The notes beneath the pieces were generated by a model that saw only the letters and a list, made by a program, of their open reading frames with translations, did not search any database and was not told where the DNA came from. The position numbers and the translations under genes were made by a program. A stretch of DNA of 64,000 nt, taken from NCBI RefSeq assembly GCF_009905735.1, contig NZ_JAAALE010000002.1:186001-250000 (forward strand), in the 5' to 3' direction. Positions within the stretch are counted from its first letter, which is position 1; each line of letters opens with the position of its first letter. The DNA is from Porphyrobacter sp. SLTP (GTDB taxonomy: Bacteria > Pseudomonadota > Alphaproteobacteria > Sphingomonadales > Sphingomonadaceae). Positions 25,783 to 36,314 of this stretch are shown here, piece by piece.

Positions 25783-27042
25783 TTACCAGAAGAAGTCGTG
25801 GATCACGTCAACCACTTCGCCGGTGTAGATGTCGACCAACACCACATCGTCATAATACCGAACCCACTGATAAGGGCCGTAGGCCGGGGGCAGGCGGTAG
25901 GCGTAGGGATCGTTCAGGAAGAACCGCGGCTGGAAGAACAGGCTGTCGAGATAGAAGCCAATTCCCACCCGGCTGTAGCGGTGCGACCGGAACGGCGCAT
26001 AGTAGGGACCGGGGCGGAACAGGTAGCTGTTGCTGCGCCGCCAATCGGTCCAGCCATAGCGCCGGTCATTGCGCCAGCTGTTGTTCCAGCGGCGGAAGTC
26101 GCGGTTGTCCCAGCCCGGGCGGCCGTTCCAGCTGTGGCGCCAATCGTCACGCCGCCAGTTGTTCCGGCCATCGCGGTAGTTGTCGCGGCGGCCATCGCGC
26201 CAGTCGTTACCGCGTGCATCGGCACGGCGGGCATCGCGGGCGATGTCGCGTACCTGACCGTTGAAGCCGCCTCCGCGATTGTCGAAGCGGCCATCCCGGC
26301 GCCCGTCGCGGCCATCGCGCCAATCGTCACGGCGGCCGTCGACCCGGTCGGCCCGGCGGTCACCGCGATTTTCGATGCGGTCAGCGCGGCGATCCCCGCG
26401 GTTTTCGACCTGATCCGCCCGGCGATCGCCGCGGTTTTCGATTCGGTCAGCGCGCGCATCGGTGCGGCGGTCGACCCGGACAGCAGCACCATCGCGTCCG
26501 CGCCGGTCAAGCTGGCCGGCACGGATATCGCCGCGCTGTTCGACCCGGTCGGCTCGCTGTTCGCTGCGACGGTCTATGGTCTCGGCGCGCCGCTCACTGC
26601 GACGGTCGACCTGATCTGCGCGCGCTTCGCTCCGGCGGTCGATGCGCTCGGCCCGCCCAGCGCCCCCGCGGTTGGGGCCATTGGCACGCTGGGCTGCCTG
26701 AACTCTGGCTGCAACGTCGCCGCCGAAGCCGCCCTGAGCCGGACGCGGAGCGACCGCACGTTCGGCCCGCTGAGCGGGAACCGGACGCGGGGCAGCGGCC
26801 CGTTCAGGCCGGGGTGCGTCGACGCGTGCAGCGCGCTGCGGCGCGGCGCGTTCAACCTGCACCCGCGAGGGGGCGCTGCGGTTTTCCGCCCGGGCCTGCT
26901 GGCGCTCGGCCCGCGCCTGCTGCCGGGCTTCGCCGCGACCGTTCTGATAATCCTGCGCAGCGGCAGGGGTGGCGGGAAGGGAGAAGGCGAGCGCCACGGC
27001 CAAGGCCGCGAGCGATCCGCTTCTCGAAAAGAGAGTCATCAT
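25783..27042 (-). CDS. RcnB-family periplasmic protein with Arg/Asp-rich repeats
   Basis: 419 residues. A signal peptide (about 1-30, ending in ATPAAAQ) is followed by a long low-complexity Arg/Ala/Asp region with an 11-residue repeat RADxxENRGDR in about four copies, then WRDGRxxNRRD-type segments. The last 80 residues end in YGPYQWVRYYDDVVLVDIYTG-EVVDVIHDFFW, the RcnB domain. E. coli RcnB is a small periplasmic protein that modulates nickel/cobalt efflux, but a metal role here is only by family. Start at 27042 because GGAGG is 8 bp upstream; the TTG at 27057 overlaps that site. A strong terminator follows. Confidence 0.85.
   Translation of the reverse strand: MMTLFSRSGSLAALAVALAFSLPATPAAAQDYQNGRGEARQQARAERQQARAENRSAPSRVQVERAAPQRAARVDAPRPERAAAPRPVPAQRAERAVAPRPAQGGFGGDVAARVQAAQRANGPNRGGAGRAERIDRRSEARADQVDRRSERRAETIDRRSEQRADRVEQRGDIRAGQLDRRGRDGAAVRVDRRTDARADRIENRGDRRADQVENRGDRRADRIENRGDRRADRVDGRRDDWRDGRDGRRDGRFDNRGGGFNGQVRDIARDARRADARGNDWRDGRRDNYRDGRNNWRRDDWRHSWNGRPGWDNRDFRRWNNSWRNDRRYGWTDWRRSNSYLFRPGPYYAPFRSHRYSRVGIGFYLDSLFFQPRFFLNDPYAYRLPPAYGPYQWVRYYDDVVLVDIYTGEVVDVIHDFFW
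26350..26460. repeat. 33-bp in-frame tandem repeats inside the RcnB-like gene
   Basis: Copies sharing a TTTTCGA core recur exactly 33 bp apart (cores at about 26369, 26402 and 26435) and encode the RADxxENRGDR unit. The copies differ at synonymous and conservative positions, so they are not very recent. Confidence 0.8.
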
Positions 27043-27220
27043 TGGGAATGCCTCCAAAAGAGCCGGCCCACCACAACCGGCTTGTTGAGATGATGTGTAT
27101 TACGATTCGCAGACTGTCGCAGGGATGAACCGGCTCGCCGATGTTCAGAAAAAATGCGATGAATGTGAACATCGGCGCCGGTGCTTGACGCCGCAGGCTT
27201 TGCCGCCAAAGGCGTGCGCC

Positions 27221-27805
27221 ATGTTTGAAGCGCTCGACGAAGTCCTCACCGATTGCCGCAACCGCCTGATTCGTGCGCCGCGTGACCGTAAGTCGCCGAT
27301 GCACACGCCGGTGATTGTGACCGGTGATGTCGATGCGCGGGTGATGGTGCTGCGTGCCTTCGACAGCGAGCGATGGACGCTGCGGCTTCACACCGATGCG
27401 CGCGCGCCCAAGGCAAAGGTGGTCGCCGCTGATCCGCGCATTGCGGTGCTGTTCTATGACAAGGGCGCCAAGATCCAGATACGCGCCCGCGGCACGGCGG
27501 CAATTGTCACCAGCGGTGCCGAGGTCGACGCGGCCTGGGGTTCGAGCACCAATTTTGCGCGGCGCTGCTATCTGGGCGACGGGCCGGGCAGCGGCTCGGA
27601 CGCACCGACATCGGGCCTGCCTGCGGAGTTCGAAGGGGTCGAGCCCGATGACGCCCAGCTCGTCCCGGCGCGGGAGAATTTCGCCCTCCTGCGGATCACG
27701 CTCACCGCATTCGACTGGCTCTATCTTGCGCATACCGGCCACGTCCGCGCGCAGTTTGCCCGCGCGGCGACTGGTGACTGGGAGGGGCGCTGGGTTTCGC
27801 CCTGA
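27221..27805 (+). CDS. pyridoxamine 5'-phosphate oxidase-like FMN-binding protein
   Basis: 194 residues with the split-barrel flavin fold: HTPVIVTGDVDARVMVLRAF, LHTDARAPKAKVVAADPRIAVLFYD and a C-terminal FDWLYLAHTGHVRAQF. Likely an FMN-dependent oxidase or reductase; the substrate is unknown. ATG 27221 places DEVLTDCRNRLIRAPRDRKSPMHTP at the N-terminus as in relatives, with AAAGG about 8 bp upstream. The frame extends further (ATG 27125, GTG 27095) through a Cys-containing KKCDECEHRRRC stretch whose AT-rich codons look less like coding sequence. Those starts are possible but less likely. Confidence 0.7.
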   Translation: MFEALDEVLTDCRNRLIRAPRDRKSPMHTPVIVTGDVDARVMVLRAFDSERWTLRLHTDARAPKAKVVAADPRIAVLFYDKGAKIQIRARGTAAIVTSGAEVDAAWGSSTNFARRCYLGDGPGSGSDAPTSGLPAEFEGVEPDDAQLVPARENFALLRITLTAFDWLYLAHTGHVRAQFARAATGDWEGRWVSP

Positions 27806-27825
27806 ACGCCAACGCGACGCGATCA

Positions 27826-27847
27826 GGCCGGGTTGATTGGCCCGGCC
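27826..27847. terminator. hairpin between convergent PPOX-like gene and ettA
   Basis: GGCCGGG (27826-27832) pairs with CCCGGCC (27841-27847) across an 8-nt loop, directly between two convergent stops. No U-tract on either side, so terminator activity is uncertain. Confidence 0.35.
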
Positions 27848-27857
27848 CGAAGGCGAA

Positions 27858-29531
<1,674 letters not shown>

Positions 29532-29651
29532 CGGATTGGTCCTTCGGGATCGATAAATCGGGTGGTGAGGTTTGGCTGCGCAGATAGGGAAGGGGAAGGG
29601 CGAGGGCAAGCGGCTAGACTTAGCCGCGGGGCGGGGATAGCAACCTGCGCC

Positions 29652-31064
29652 ATGAACCGCATCACACCCGCGCTTGCCGCGCTTTCGCTCGCTCTGCTTT
29701 CAACTGCTGCTCTGGCCCAGACCCCGACGCTGGAAACACAGGCGGATGCGGCGCTGGAAAGCGACACCTTCGCCTGGGATTTCGTCGAGGGGATCACCAC
29801 CGAAGTCGGACAGCGTCAGGCCGGCACCGAAGCCGAGGCGCGCGGACGGGCGTGGGCAGTCCAATGGCTCAAGGCAAACGGCTTCTCGAACGTGGCGGAC
29901 GAGCCGTTCATGATGTCGACCTGGGTGCCGGGCGAACCGGGCAAGGCCGAGATCGTCAGCCCCTATCCGCAGAGCTTCGCCATCGCGCCACTGGGTGATA
30001 CCGCCTCGACCGGGCCGGACGGGATCACAGCCGAAGTGGTGATGTTCAAATCCGTCACCGACCTGGTCGCTGCCGCCGAAGGCAGCCTGAAGGGCAAGAT
30101 CGCCTTTGTCAGCAACGCCATGACCCGCACGCAGGACGGCAGCCAGTACGGCTTTGCCGGGCCGACGCGCTGGGTTGCGGCGGGCATCGCAGCGAAGAAA
30201 GGCGCAGTCGCGACTGTCATCAAGTCGGTCGGCACGGATAGCCACCGCAATCCGCACACGGGCGGCACGGACTTTCCCGAGGGGGTGACTCCCACCCCGG
30301 CAGGCGCGTTGAGCAATCCCGATGCGGCCAACCTTGAACGGATGTTCCAGCGCGCGGGCGGTAAGCCGATCACCATGAAGCTTGTGCTCACCCCGCGCTT
30401 CGTCGGCCAGACCGAGAGCGGCAACGTGGTCGGCGAGATCGTGGGCCGCAATCCCTCGCTCCCGCCGGTGCTGCTTGCCTGCCACCTCGATAGTTGGTGG
30501 AACGGTACGGGTGCGATCGATGATGGCGCGGGCTGCGGGATTATCGCCGCAGCGGCCCACAATGTGAGCAAGGCGGGCCAACCGCTTCGCACCATTCGTG
30601 TGCTGTTTGCCGGAGCAGAGGAGGTCGGGCTGTTCGGTTCGGTAGCCTATAGCAAGGCGCACATCAGCGAGCCCATCGCGGTGGGCCTTGAAAGCGATTT
30701 CGGCGCAGACCGCATCTGGCGCTTCGACAGCAATTTCCGCGAGACCAATCCAGCGCTGCACAAGAAGATCGCGTTGGCCGTAGCCCGCTTCGGGGTATCG
30801 AGCGGCAGCGATGTCGCAGGCGGCGGCGCTGATCTCAACATCGTGCGCGACCAGAAGGGCGCGCTGGTCGATCTCCAGCAGGACGGCACCCGCTATTTCG
30901 ACCTGCACCACACGCCCGATGATACGCTCGACAAGATCGACATTGTGCAGCTGCGCCAGAACGTCGCGGTGTGGACTCAGGTGGTCGGTATTCTGGCAAA
31001 TGAAGGCATGTCGATCCAGACCGGCACCCCGATCCCCTCGGCCCCGGCGATCGCGGGCCAATAG
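29652..31064 (+). CDS. secreted M28-family zinc peptidase
   Basis: 470 residues with a Sec signal peptide (MNRITPALAALSLALLSTAALAQ, cut near 23). A PA-like inserted region (about 120-240, containing SLKGKIAFVSNAM) precedes the M28 catalytic core. Zinc ligands are expected at LLACHLDSW (His, Asp nearby), AIDDGAGCG (bridging Asp), FAGAEEVGLFGS (catalytic Glu and ligand), the later DFGAD and FDLHHTPDDT (His). Probably an exported aminopeptidase or carboxypeptidase acting in the periplasm. ATG 29652 is the only start giving the signal peptide. Confidence 0.88.
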   Translation: MNRITPALAALSLALLSTAALAQTPTLETQADAALESDTFAWDFVEGITTEVGQRQAGTEAEARGRAWAVQWLKANGFSNVADEPFMMSTWVPGEPGKAEIVSPYPQSFAIAPLGDTASTGPDGITAEVVMFKSVTDLVAAAEGSLKGKIAFVSNAMTRTQDGSQYGFAGPTRWVAAGIAAKKGAVATVIKSVGTDSHRNPHTGGTDFPEGVTPTPAGALSNPDAANLERMFQRAGGKPITMKLVLTPRFVGQTESGNVVGEIVGRNPSLPPVLLACHLDSWWNGTGAIDDGAGCGIIAAAAHNVSKAGQPLRTIRVLFAGAEEVGLFGSVAYSKAHISEPIAVGLESDFGADRIWRFDSNFRETNPALHKKIALAVARFGVSSGSDVAGGGADLNIVRDQKGALVDLQQDGTRYFDLHHTPDDTLDKIDIVQLRQNVAVWTQVVGILANEGMSIQTGTPIPSAPAIAGQ

Positions 31065-31186
31065 CCTCGCAAGGCTGGCCGCGCCGGGCGCATAGAGCTC
31101 GGCCCGCCTATCACTTCAGCCGCTTGGGAACGCGGGTGGCTGTTGTAACCTCTTGGCCGGAATGCGGGCACGAGGGAGGATAGGCG

Positions 31187-32008
31187 ATGCAGGGGTCACT
31201 GGCGGGCAAGGCGGCCATTGTAACGGGTGCAGCGCGCGGGCAGGGGCGGGCGATCGCGCTCGCTCTGGCCGAGGCGGGCGCGGACGTGGCGATCTGCGAT
31301 GTCGGCGCGGCAGCGATGCCGACGGTCGGCTATGCGATGGGCGGCGCGCTGGACGAGGTTGCTCGGGCCATCGAGGCGCAGGGGCGCAAGGCCGTGGCGA
31401 TGGCCTGCGATGTCCGCGACCAAGCGCAGATTGATGCCTTCATGGCGGCCACGCTCGAAACCTTCGGTCGGCTCGACATTCTGGTCAACAACGCCGGAAT
31501 TCTGACCGGTGGCCGCCCCGCGCACGAACTGGACGATGCGATGTGGACCACCATGATCGACATCAACCTGACCGGCGCGTGGCGCATGGCGCGGGCGTCG
31601 GTGCCGGTGATGATCGCGGGCGGCGAAGGCGGGCGGATCGTCAACATCGCCTCGGTCGCCGGTCATGTCGGCACGCCCGGCTATGCGCATTACTGCGCCT
31701 CAAAGCACGGGCTCATGGGGCTGACCCGCGCGATGGCAGGCGAGCTTGCGGGCGAGAGGATCACAGTCAACGCGCTCTGCCCCGGACTGGTGGATACCCC
31801 GATGGTCGCCCACGCCACCGATGAAGTCGCTGCCGCCCGAGGGCTTACCACCGAAGAAGCCTACGAACTCCAGCTCACCCCGCATCTGATCAAGGAGAAG
31901 ATTTCCGCCGAACAATCGGCAGCGGCCGTGATGTATCTGGTGAGCGAACCCGCGCGGGTGGTGACCGGGTCAGCGCTGATGATCGATGCGGGCTGGTCTG
32001 CCGTGTGA
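31187..32008 (+). CDS. SDR-family NAD(P)-dependent oxidoreductase
   Basis: 273-residue classical short-chain dehydrogenase. It shows the cofactor motif TGAARGQGRAIAL, LVNNAGIL, the catalytic Ser region NIASVAGHVG and YAHYCASKHGLMG with the Tyr-x3-Lys pair. The inserted loop DVGAAAMPTVGYAMGG after the first Asp (ICDVG) resembles mycofactocin-type or other NAD-preferring SDRs, but I see no mycofactocin genes. GGAGG lies 8 bp before ATG 31187. The substrate is unknown. Followed by two tRNA genes on the other strand. Confidence 0.88.
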   Translation: MQGSLAGKAAIVTGAARGQGRAIALALAEAGADVAICDVGAAAMPTVGYAMGGALDEVARAIEAQGRKAVAMACDVRDQAQIDAFMAATLETFGRLDILVNNAGILTGGRPAHELDDAMWTTMIDINLTGAWRMARASVPVMIAGGEGGRIVNIASVAGHVGTPGYAHYCASKHGLMGLTRAMAGELAGERITVNALCPGLVDTPMVAHATDEVAAARGLTTEEAYELQLTPHLIKEKISAEQSAAAVMYLVSEPARVVTGSALMIDAGWSAV

Positions 32009-32029
32009 GACACGGGGGCTGACAAAAAC

Positions 32030-32106
<77 letters not shown>

Positions 32107-32144
32107 ACTCTGTTTCGTCCCGCCCGCTCCGCGCTCGCCTCCGG

Positions 32145-32217
32145 TGGGCCCGGCAGGATTCGAACCCGCGACCTAGCCGTTATGAGCGGCCAGCTCTAAC
32201 CGCTGAGCTACAGGCCC
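32145..32217 (-). tRNA. tRNA-Ile2(CAU), lysidine-type
   Basis: 73 nt cloverleaf with acceptor GGGCCTG, anticodon stem-loop GCCGCTCATAACGGC (CAT) and T arm GGTTCGAATCC. The CTCATAA loop and overall sequence match tRNA-Ile2, whose C34 TilS converts to lysidine, rather than initiator or elongator Met. CCA is not encoded; the genomic next bases are CCG. Confidence 0.88.
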
Positions 32218-32300
32218 TTGGAAACAAGGCACCGGAACGCAGGGCGAGGCCCAGCCCCTACTCTGCCGCCGACAGGGAAACAAGCGGGTAAAGGCGCCGC

Positions 32301-33302
32301 CTATCCGCCAGTCGCTGCGATAATGTCGGTCACTTTGCACGTCGTCACCCCGCGCGCGGCGAGGCGGGCGTAGACCGCCTCCAACCAGCCATAAAGAGCG
32401 TCCACGTCCGCGCGGGTGGCGGTGTAGGGCGTATAGCCGGGCGCGAGGGAGGGGCTGTGGAACGACAGCACCAGCACCGGCAAGCCATCATCCAACGCGA
32501 TATCGATGCCGCGCAGCGCCTCTTCGCTGGAGACGCCTTCCGGCGTCAGCGCGATCCGCTCCAGCAGACCGAGCCGCGACAGGACGCCCATCCCGCGAGG
32601 GATCCGCTCGCCGATCCGTTGCAGCGGCCGCCCCAGCCCCCGCAGGCGTCCGGCGTGGACCGATGTGACAGGAAGTTCGAGCAGCCGCATTGCGCCATCG
32701 ACCCAATAGGGATCAAGCGGGTGTCGGGTGTAATCCGGCCCGCCGCCCGCGCTGTAATCGAACAGCGAACGCACCGAGGTGTCGACCCTGATTCCGGCGT
32801 GCTTCAACAGGTCGGCGGTGTGCGGCCCAAGGCCGTACCGCCCGGCGCGGTAGATCAGCGGAGCAGTGCTGAACCTGGCTTCAATCGCGTCGCGCAGACC
32901 CATGAACTTGGCCATCTCCAGTGCTTGCGGGAGATTGCCGGCAAAGGAGTTGTAGACGCACACCTCCTCGTCGAAGGGCGGATTGACCCACGGGTGCAAT
33001 TGCACGCCGACTTCCGCCGTACCGCGCCGCACCGCATCGCCGATGATCTCAACGGCGCGCGCATCCTGCACGATGGGCCAATCGACCAGATAGACCGGGT
33101 GCGCGCCGATCCCCTCGCAGAAAGCCTGAAAGCGCGGGATCGCCTCGACATGCTTGACGCCGTAGCCGTCACGCCGGAATGGGGCGGTCCAATTGAAACA
33201 CTCTTCGGTATCAACTGTCAGCAGCACGCGCTGGCCGAAGCCGGGCGCAAAGGCAGCCGTGCGCCCGGCAGGCGGCACATCAAGCATTGATCCTGTGGTC
33301 AT
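32301..33302 (-). CDS. polysaccharide deacetylase-family protein
   Basis: 333-residue NodB-like deacetylase fold. The metal and catalytic acid motif appears as LLTVDTEECFNW (Asp-Thr-Glu-Glu) and the metal-binding His in GVQLHPWVNPP; FHSPSLAPGYTPY is the later conserved segment. Related proteins sit in exopolysaccharide loci of sphingomonads, but no such locus is visible here. ATG 33302 (GAGG 4 bp upstream) or 33287 could start it. The spacing of only 27 bp from the kinase-like gene upstream suggests a shared transcript. Confidence 0.75.
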   Translation of the reverse strand: MTTGSMLDVPPAGRTAAFAPGFGQRVLLTVDTEECFNWTAPFRRDGYGVKHVEAIPRFQAFCEGIGAHPVYLVDWPIVQDARAVEIIGDAVRRGTAEVGVQLHPWVNPPFDEEVCVYNSFAGNLPQALEMAKFMGLRDAIEARFSTAPLIYRAGRYGLGPHTADLLKHAGIRVDTSVRSLFDYSAGGGPDYTRHPLDPYWVDGAMRLLELPVTSVHAGRLRGLGRPLQRIGERIPRGMGVLSRLGLLERIALTPEGVSSEEALRGIDIALDDGLPVLVLSFHSPSLAPGYTPYTATRADVDALYGWLEAVYARLAARGVTTCKVTDIIAATGG

Positions 33303-33329
33303 CGTCCTCGCACGCCCCCGCGCATCAGC

Positions 33330-35114
33330 CTAAGCCTCAACGGCGCTAGGCAGAGCGGAAATTTCGGTCAAGAGCGGCAGGGTCAGCACCAGCGTCGCGC
33401 CATCGCGCCGCAATCTGCCGCCTGCCGCGCGTGCCTCTGCCCGAGCAAGGCGCAGGGCAAAGCCGGTCCCGAACAATCCGGCATTGATCGCGCTTTCCGC
33501 AGAGCGGGTCGTCGCCGCAAACAGGTTGTCCTCCGCCGCCAGTCGCGCGGGAAGAACGCAGACCAGCCGCGCCATCGCGCCGCCAGCGCCGATCAGGGGA
33601 TCGAGCTGCACTGCAATCCGTTCACCCGCGCCGCAAGCCGCGCCGAGGCTGGCGAGCAGGCGCCACACCAGCGCTTCGGCGTCCTCGGAGTCGAGCCCGA
33701 TCAGCAGCGTGGCCGTATCGGGGAAAGCAAGGGCGAGCCCTGCGCCCTGCGGCGCCAGCACCGGTTCCAGCTGTGCAGCGGTGCGGCGCACCAAGGCGGC
33801 GAGGTCAGCCTCGCCCGGTTCGATCCTGATCGCCCCCGTCTCCAGCCGCGCCAGCCGGTCAAGCTCCTCGAACCCGGCCAGAATGCGCGCAGCATCGGCA
33901 GCAATGGCGGCGGCAAGCGCGCGGTATTCGTGCGGGGCGGGGCCGAACAACTGCTGCTGGATCACCTCGGCATAGCCCTGCACGGCGGTGACGGGCGTGC
34001 GCAATTCGTGAAGCAGTTGGCGGATGCGGTCCGCCTCGCGCACTTCGGGGCCTGTCGGTGTGCTGGCGGCGTCCGGCGCGCGGCGGAAGCGGCCGAAATA
34101 GCCGGTGAAGTGGCCTTCCTTGCTGAAGCGCGGCTCGGCATCGACGATCCAGTCACCGATGATGGCAGGCGCGCCGGACAGACTGATTGCGCCCCCGGTG
34201 ATCGGCTGGCGGCGGGCAAAGGCACGGGCAAGGCTGGCGTGACCCGAGGTATCCTCGTCGCCGGGGTGCGAAGCGAACAGACGGGTGCCGACCACCATCG
34301 GCGCGACGTCGCTGACGGCCCAGGCGATCCGCCCGCTGGTGTCGGTCGCAAAGCCGAAGCTGGAGATGGCGCGCTGGGTGCGCTCGGGCAATTCGTCCAG
34401 CGGCAAACGCGGCGAGCTTTCCAGATCAAGCGGGCCGTCACCGCGCGTCCGGCGGAACTGGGCGATCCGCTCCACCAGCGCGGAGATCTCGGTGCGGCCA
34501 TTTTCGTCACGGTCGCGCTGACGGATCGGGATGGCGGGCGCCGCGGGAGGAACAACGTCAGGGGTCGTGCGCAGCAGGATCGGCGTGAACGGCGGCGGGG
34601 TGCTGGGCTCCGCAGTCGGCGCAGGCATGGCTGGTGCGACCTGCGGATCGGCCTCCGAAGCGGCAGGGGCAGGGAGGCCGCGATCATGCACGCCAAGCCG
34701 GGACAGCAAAGCCTCGACATCGACCGGCAGATCGCGGCGCAGGCGCAGAAACCCGCGTGCGCGCACCGGCAGGCGCGGGATCAGCGCGGTCCAGTCGTCC
34801 GAGGTCAGCTCCGCGCGGTTCAAGGCGGCGGAAGCGACTTCGGGTTCGTGATCGGACAGGTGCGACGCCAGATCAGGGCTGCGGAACCGCCAGCCGGGCT
34901 CCCGGATCATTTGCGCCCGTGTCGCAGCAGGAATCGCCTCGGCCAGCGCGTCCATCCGCAGCCACGCAGCGGCTAGCAGGCTCGGATCGCTTCCGCGCAC
35001 ATGGGCGCGATCCTTGCCCAAAAGATCGAGCAATTGCCGGTACTGCGTACGCAGGCTCGCCTCGCCAGTGGCGCGTTGGCGCAGCACGGTGGCAAGGCGA
35101 TCATCGAAGAACAA
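33330..35114 (-). CDS. histidine kinase-like protein with degenerate ATPase domain
   Basis: 594 residues, no transmembrane helix. Residues 1-145 are helical and HEAT-like (DUF2336-like by eye), 150-205 are a Pro-rich linker, about 245-345 look PAS-like, and 360-430 form a HisKA dimerisation helix with LLHELRTP (His369). The following region lacks the N-box Asn (LVWRLLASLGAAC instead of LxNLxxNA) and a DxGxG box; only a GLFGTGFAL-type G2 remains. So phosphotransfer from ATP is doubtful, and it may act as a phosphatase, scaffold or pseudokinase (inference). Divergent from an Lrp regulator; the deacetylase follows 27 bp downstream. Confidence 0.75.
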   Translation of the reverse strand: MFFDDRLATVLRQRATGEASLRTQYRQLLDLLGKDRAHVRGSDPSLLAAAWLRMDALAEAIPAATRAQMIREPGWRFRSPDLASHLSDHEPEVASAALNRAELTSDDWTALIPRLPVRARGFLRLRRDLPVDVEALLSRLGVHDRGLPAPAASEADPQVAPAMPAPTAEPSTPPPFTPILLRTTPDVVPPAAPAIPIRQRDRDENGRTEISALVERIAQFRRTRGDGPLDLESSPRLPLDELPERTQRAISSFGFATDTSGRIAWAVSDVAPMVVGTRLFASHPGDEDTSGHASLARAFARRQPITGGAISLSGAPAIIGDWIVDAEPRFSKEGHFTGYFGRFRRAPDAASTPTGPEVREADRIRQLLHELRTPVTAVQGYAEVIQQQLFGPAPHEYRALAAAIAADAARILAGFEELDRLARLETGAIRIEPGEADLAALVRRTAAQLEPVLAPQGAGLALAFPDTATLLIGLDSEDAEALVWRLLASLGAACGAGERIAVQLDPLIGAGGAMARLVCVLPARLAAEDNLFAATTRSAESAINAGLFGTGFALRLARAEARAAGGRLRRDGATLVLTLPLLTEISALPSAVEA

Positions 35115-35388
35115 ACACGTCTCCTCAAGCGGGCGCAGGCAGCACGAATCACACGCGCCGAAACCCGGCGCCGCATACCCATACGCGGCGCCAGGCTGTT
35201 CGTCCTATCAGGATGGAACAATAGTCACAGTCTGACGCGCAAGGCGCGTTGCAAAGCGGGACAATTGCTGGCAGACCTAATAATATTAGCCAAGCGGGCC
35301 ATCCGGCGCGCGTCTTGTTTCTTTGCGATCATAATGCACGCGCGTGGCCACCGGGTGAACGCTGGCGTGATGGGGGAGCTTCAGCCAC
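35115..35388. other. divergent intergenic region, kinase-like gene and Lrp regulator
   Basis: 274 bp with no supported gene. It holds an AT-rich patch (TAATAATATTAG region near 35277-35290) that should carry promoters, and a 15-bp dyad ACGCGC-AAG-GCGCGT at 35235-35249. No RNA gene is recognisable. Confidence 0.5.
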
Positions 35389-35850
35389 GTGGCCAATCTC
35401 GACGATATCGACCGCCGGTTGCTGGCGGAATTGCAGGCAGAAGGCCGCGTCACCAATGTTGAACTCGCCCAGCGCGTCGGGCTAACTGCGCCGCCGTGCC
35501 TGCGCCGCGTGCGCGGGCTGGAGGAGGACGGTGTGATCCGCGGCTACCACGCCGATCTCGATCCGTCCAAGCTTGGCTTTGCCATCACCGTATTCGCGAT
35601 GGTCAGCCTCAAGAGCCAGGCCGAAAGCTCCTTGCGCGAATTCGAGGAGCATATGCGTGCGCTGCCCGAAGTGCGTGAATGCCACATGCTCAATGGCGAG
35701 ATCGACTTCATCCTTAAGATCGTCAGCAAGGATTTGCAGAGCTTCCAGGAGTTCCTGACCGGCAAGCTGACGCCTGCGCCCAATGTGGAGAGCGTCAAGA
35801 CCTCGCTCACCATCCGCACCGCCAAGCAGGAACCCGGCGTTCCTCTGTAA
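35389..35850 (+). CDS. Lrp/AsnC-family transcriptional regulator
   Basis: 153 residues. The N-terminal HTH (DDIDRRLLAELQAEGRVTNVELAQRVGLTAPPCLRRVRGLEEDGVI) is followed by a RAM/AsnC ligand domain (FAITVFAMVSLKS, ECHMLNGEIDFILKIV). This is the Lrp branch, which responds to amino acids. GTG start at 35389 with GGGGGAG about 8 bp upstream. The effector and targets are unknown; local Lrp genes often control their own promoter and a neighbour. The GFA gene follows 14 bp later and may be co-transcribed. Confidence 0.92.
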   Translation: MANLDDIDRRLLAELQAEGRVTNVELAQRVGLTAPPCLRRVRGLEEDGVIRGYHADLDPSKLGFAITVFAMVSLKSQAESSLREFEEHMRALPEVRECHMLNGEIDFILKIVSKDLQSFQEFLTGKLTPAPNVESVKTSLTIRTAKQEPGVPL

Positions 35851-35864
35851 ATGGGTTGGCCGCT

Positions 35865-36314
35865 GTGACCGACGCACCTCGCCTGAAAGAACCTGTCACC
35901 GGGCGCTGCCTGTGCGGGGCGGTGACGATCACGGTGACGGCGATGCAGGCCGAGGTCGATATCTGTCACTGCGCGATGTGCCAGCGCTGGGGCGGGGCGT
36001 TCTACGCGGGCGTGAAGGGCGAAGCCGCCGAAGTGACGGGCGAGGAGGCGGTGACCGTCTACCGCTCCAGCCCGTGGGCCGAACGCGCCTTCTGCGGAAC
36101 TTGCGGTAGTAACCTGTGGTATCGCTTCCTGCCGACCGGCGGTCGCTCGTTTCTGGCGGGCCTGTTCGACCTGCCACCGGGCTTCGGCATCGAGCAGCAG
36201 ATTTTCGTCGACGAAAAGCCCGATTGGTATGATATTGCTCAGGAAAGCCCGATGCTGACGGGCCCCGAGGTGATCGCCGAGGCGATGGCGCAGGGGCTCA
36301 GTTTCGGGGACTAA
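35865..36314 (+). CDS. GFA-family zinc protein
   Basis: 149-residue GFA (glutathione-dependent formaldehyde-activating enzyme/CENP-V) fold. Zinc ligands are visible in TGRCLCGAVTI, CHCAMCQRWGG and AFCGTCGSNLWY. Family members bind glutathione adducts or other thiols, but many have no shown activity. GTG 35865 (MTDAPRLKEPV) is preferred; a TTG at 35856 is the alternative. Its TAA shares four bases with the convergent ndh stop (CTAA at 36311-36314). Confidence 0.85.
   Translation: MTDAPRLKEPVTGRCLCGAVTITVTAMQAEVDICHCAMCQRWGGAFYAGVKGEAAEVTGEEAVTVYRSSPWAERAFCGTCGSNLWYRFLPTGGRSFLAGLFDLPPGFGIEQQIFVDEKPDWYDIAQESPMLTGPEVIAEAMAQGLSFGD

Noticed and set aside
26350..26460. Possible CRISPR-like array
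   Set aside because: The 33-bp units are contiguous, in frame and protein-coding, with no unique spacers.
25018..27093. A 691-codon plus-strand open frame across the RcnB-like gene
   Set aside because: It is the mirror of a repetitive Arg/Asp-rich gene. The product is Ala/Val/Pro-rich with no domain, and the minus strand has signal peptide, RcnB end and terminator.
27095..27220. Longer N-terminus of the PPOX-like protein with a CDEC motif
   Set aside because: AT-rich codons unlike the rest of the gene and no good ribosome site; kept only as an alternative start.
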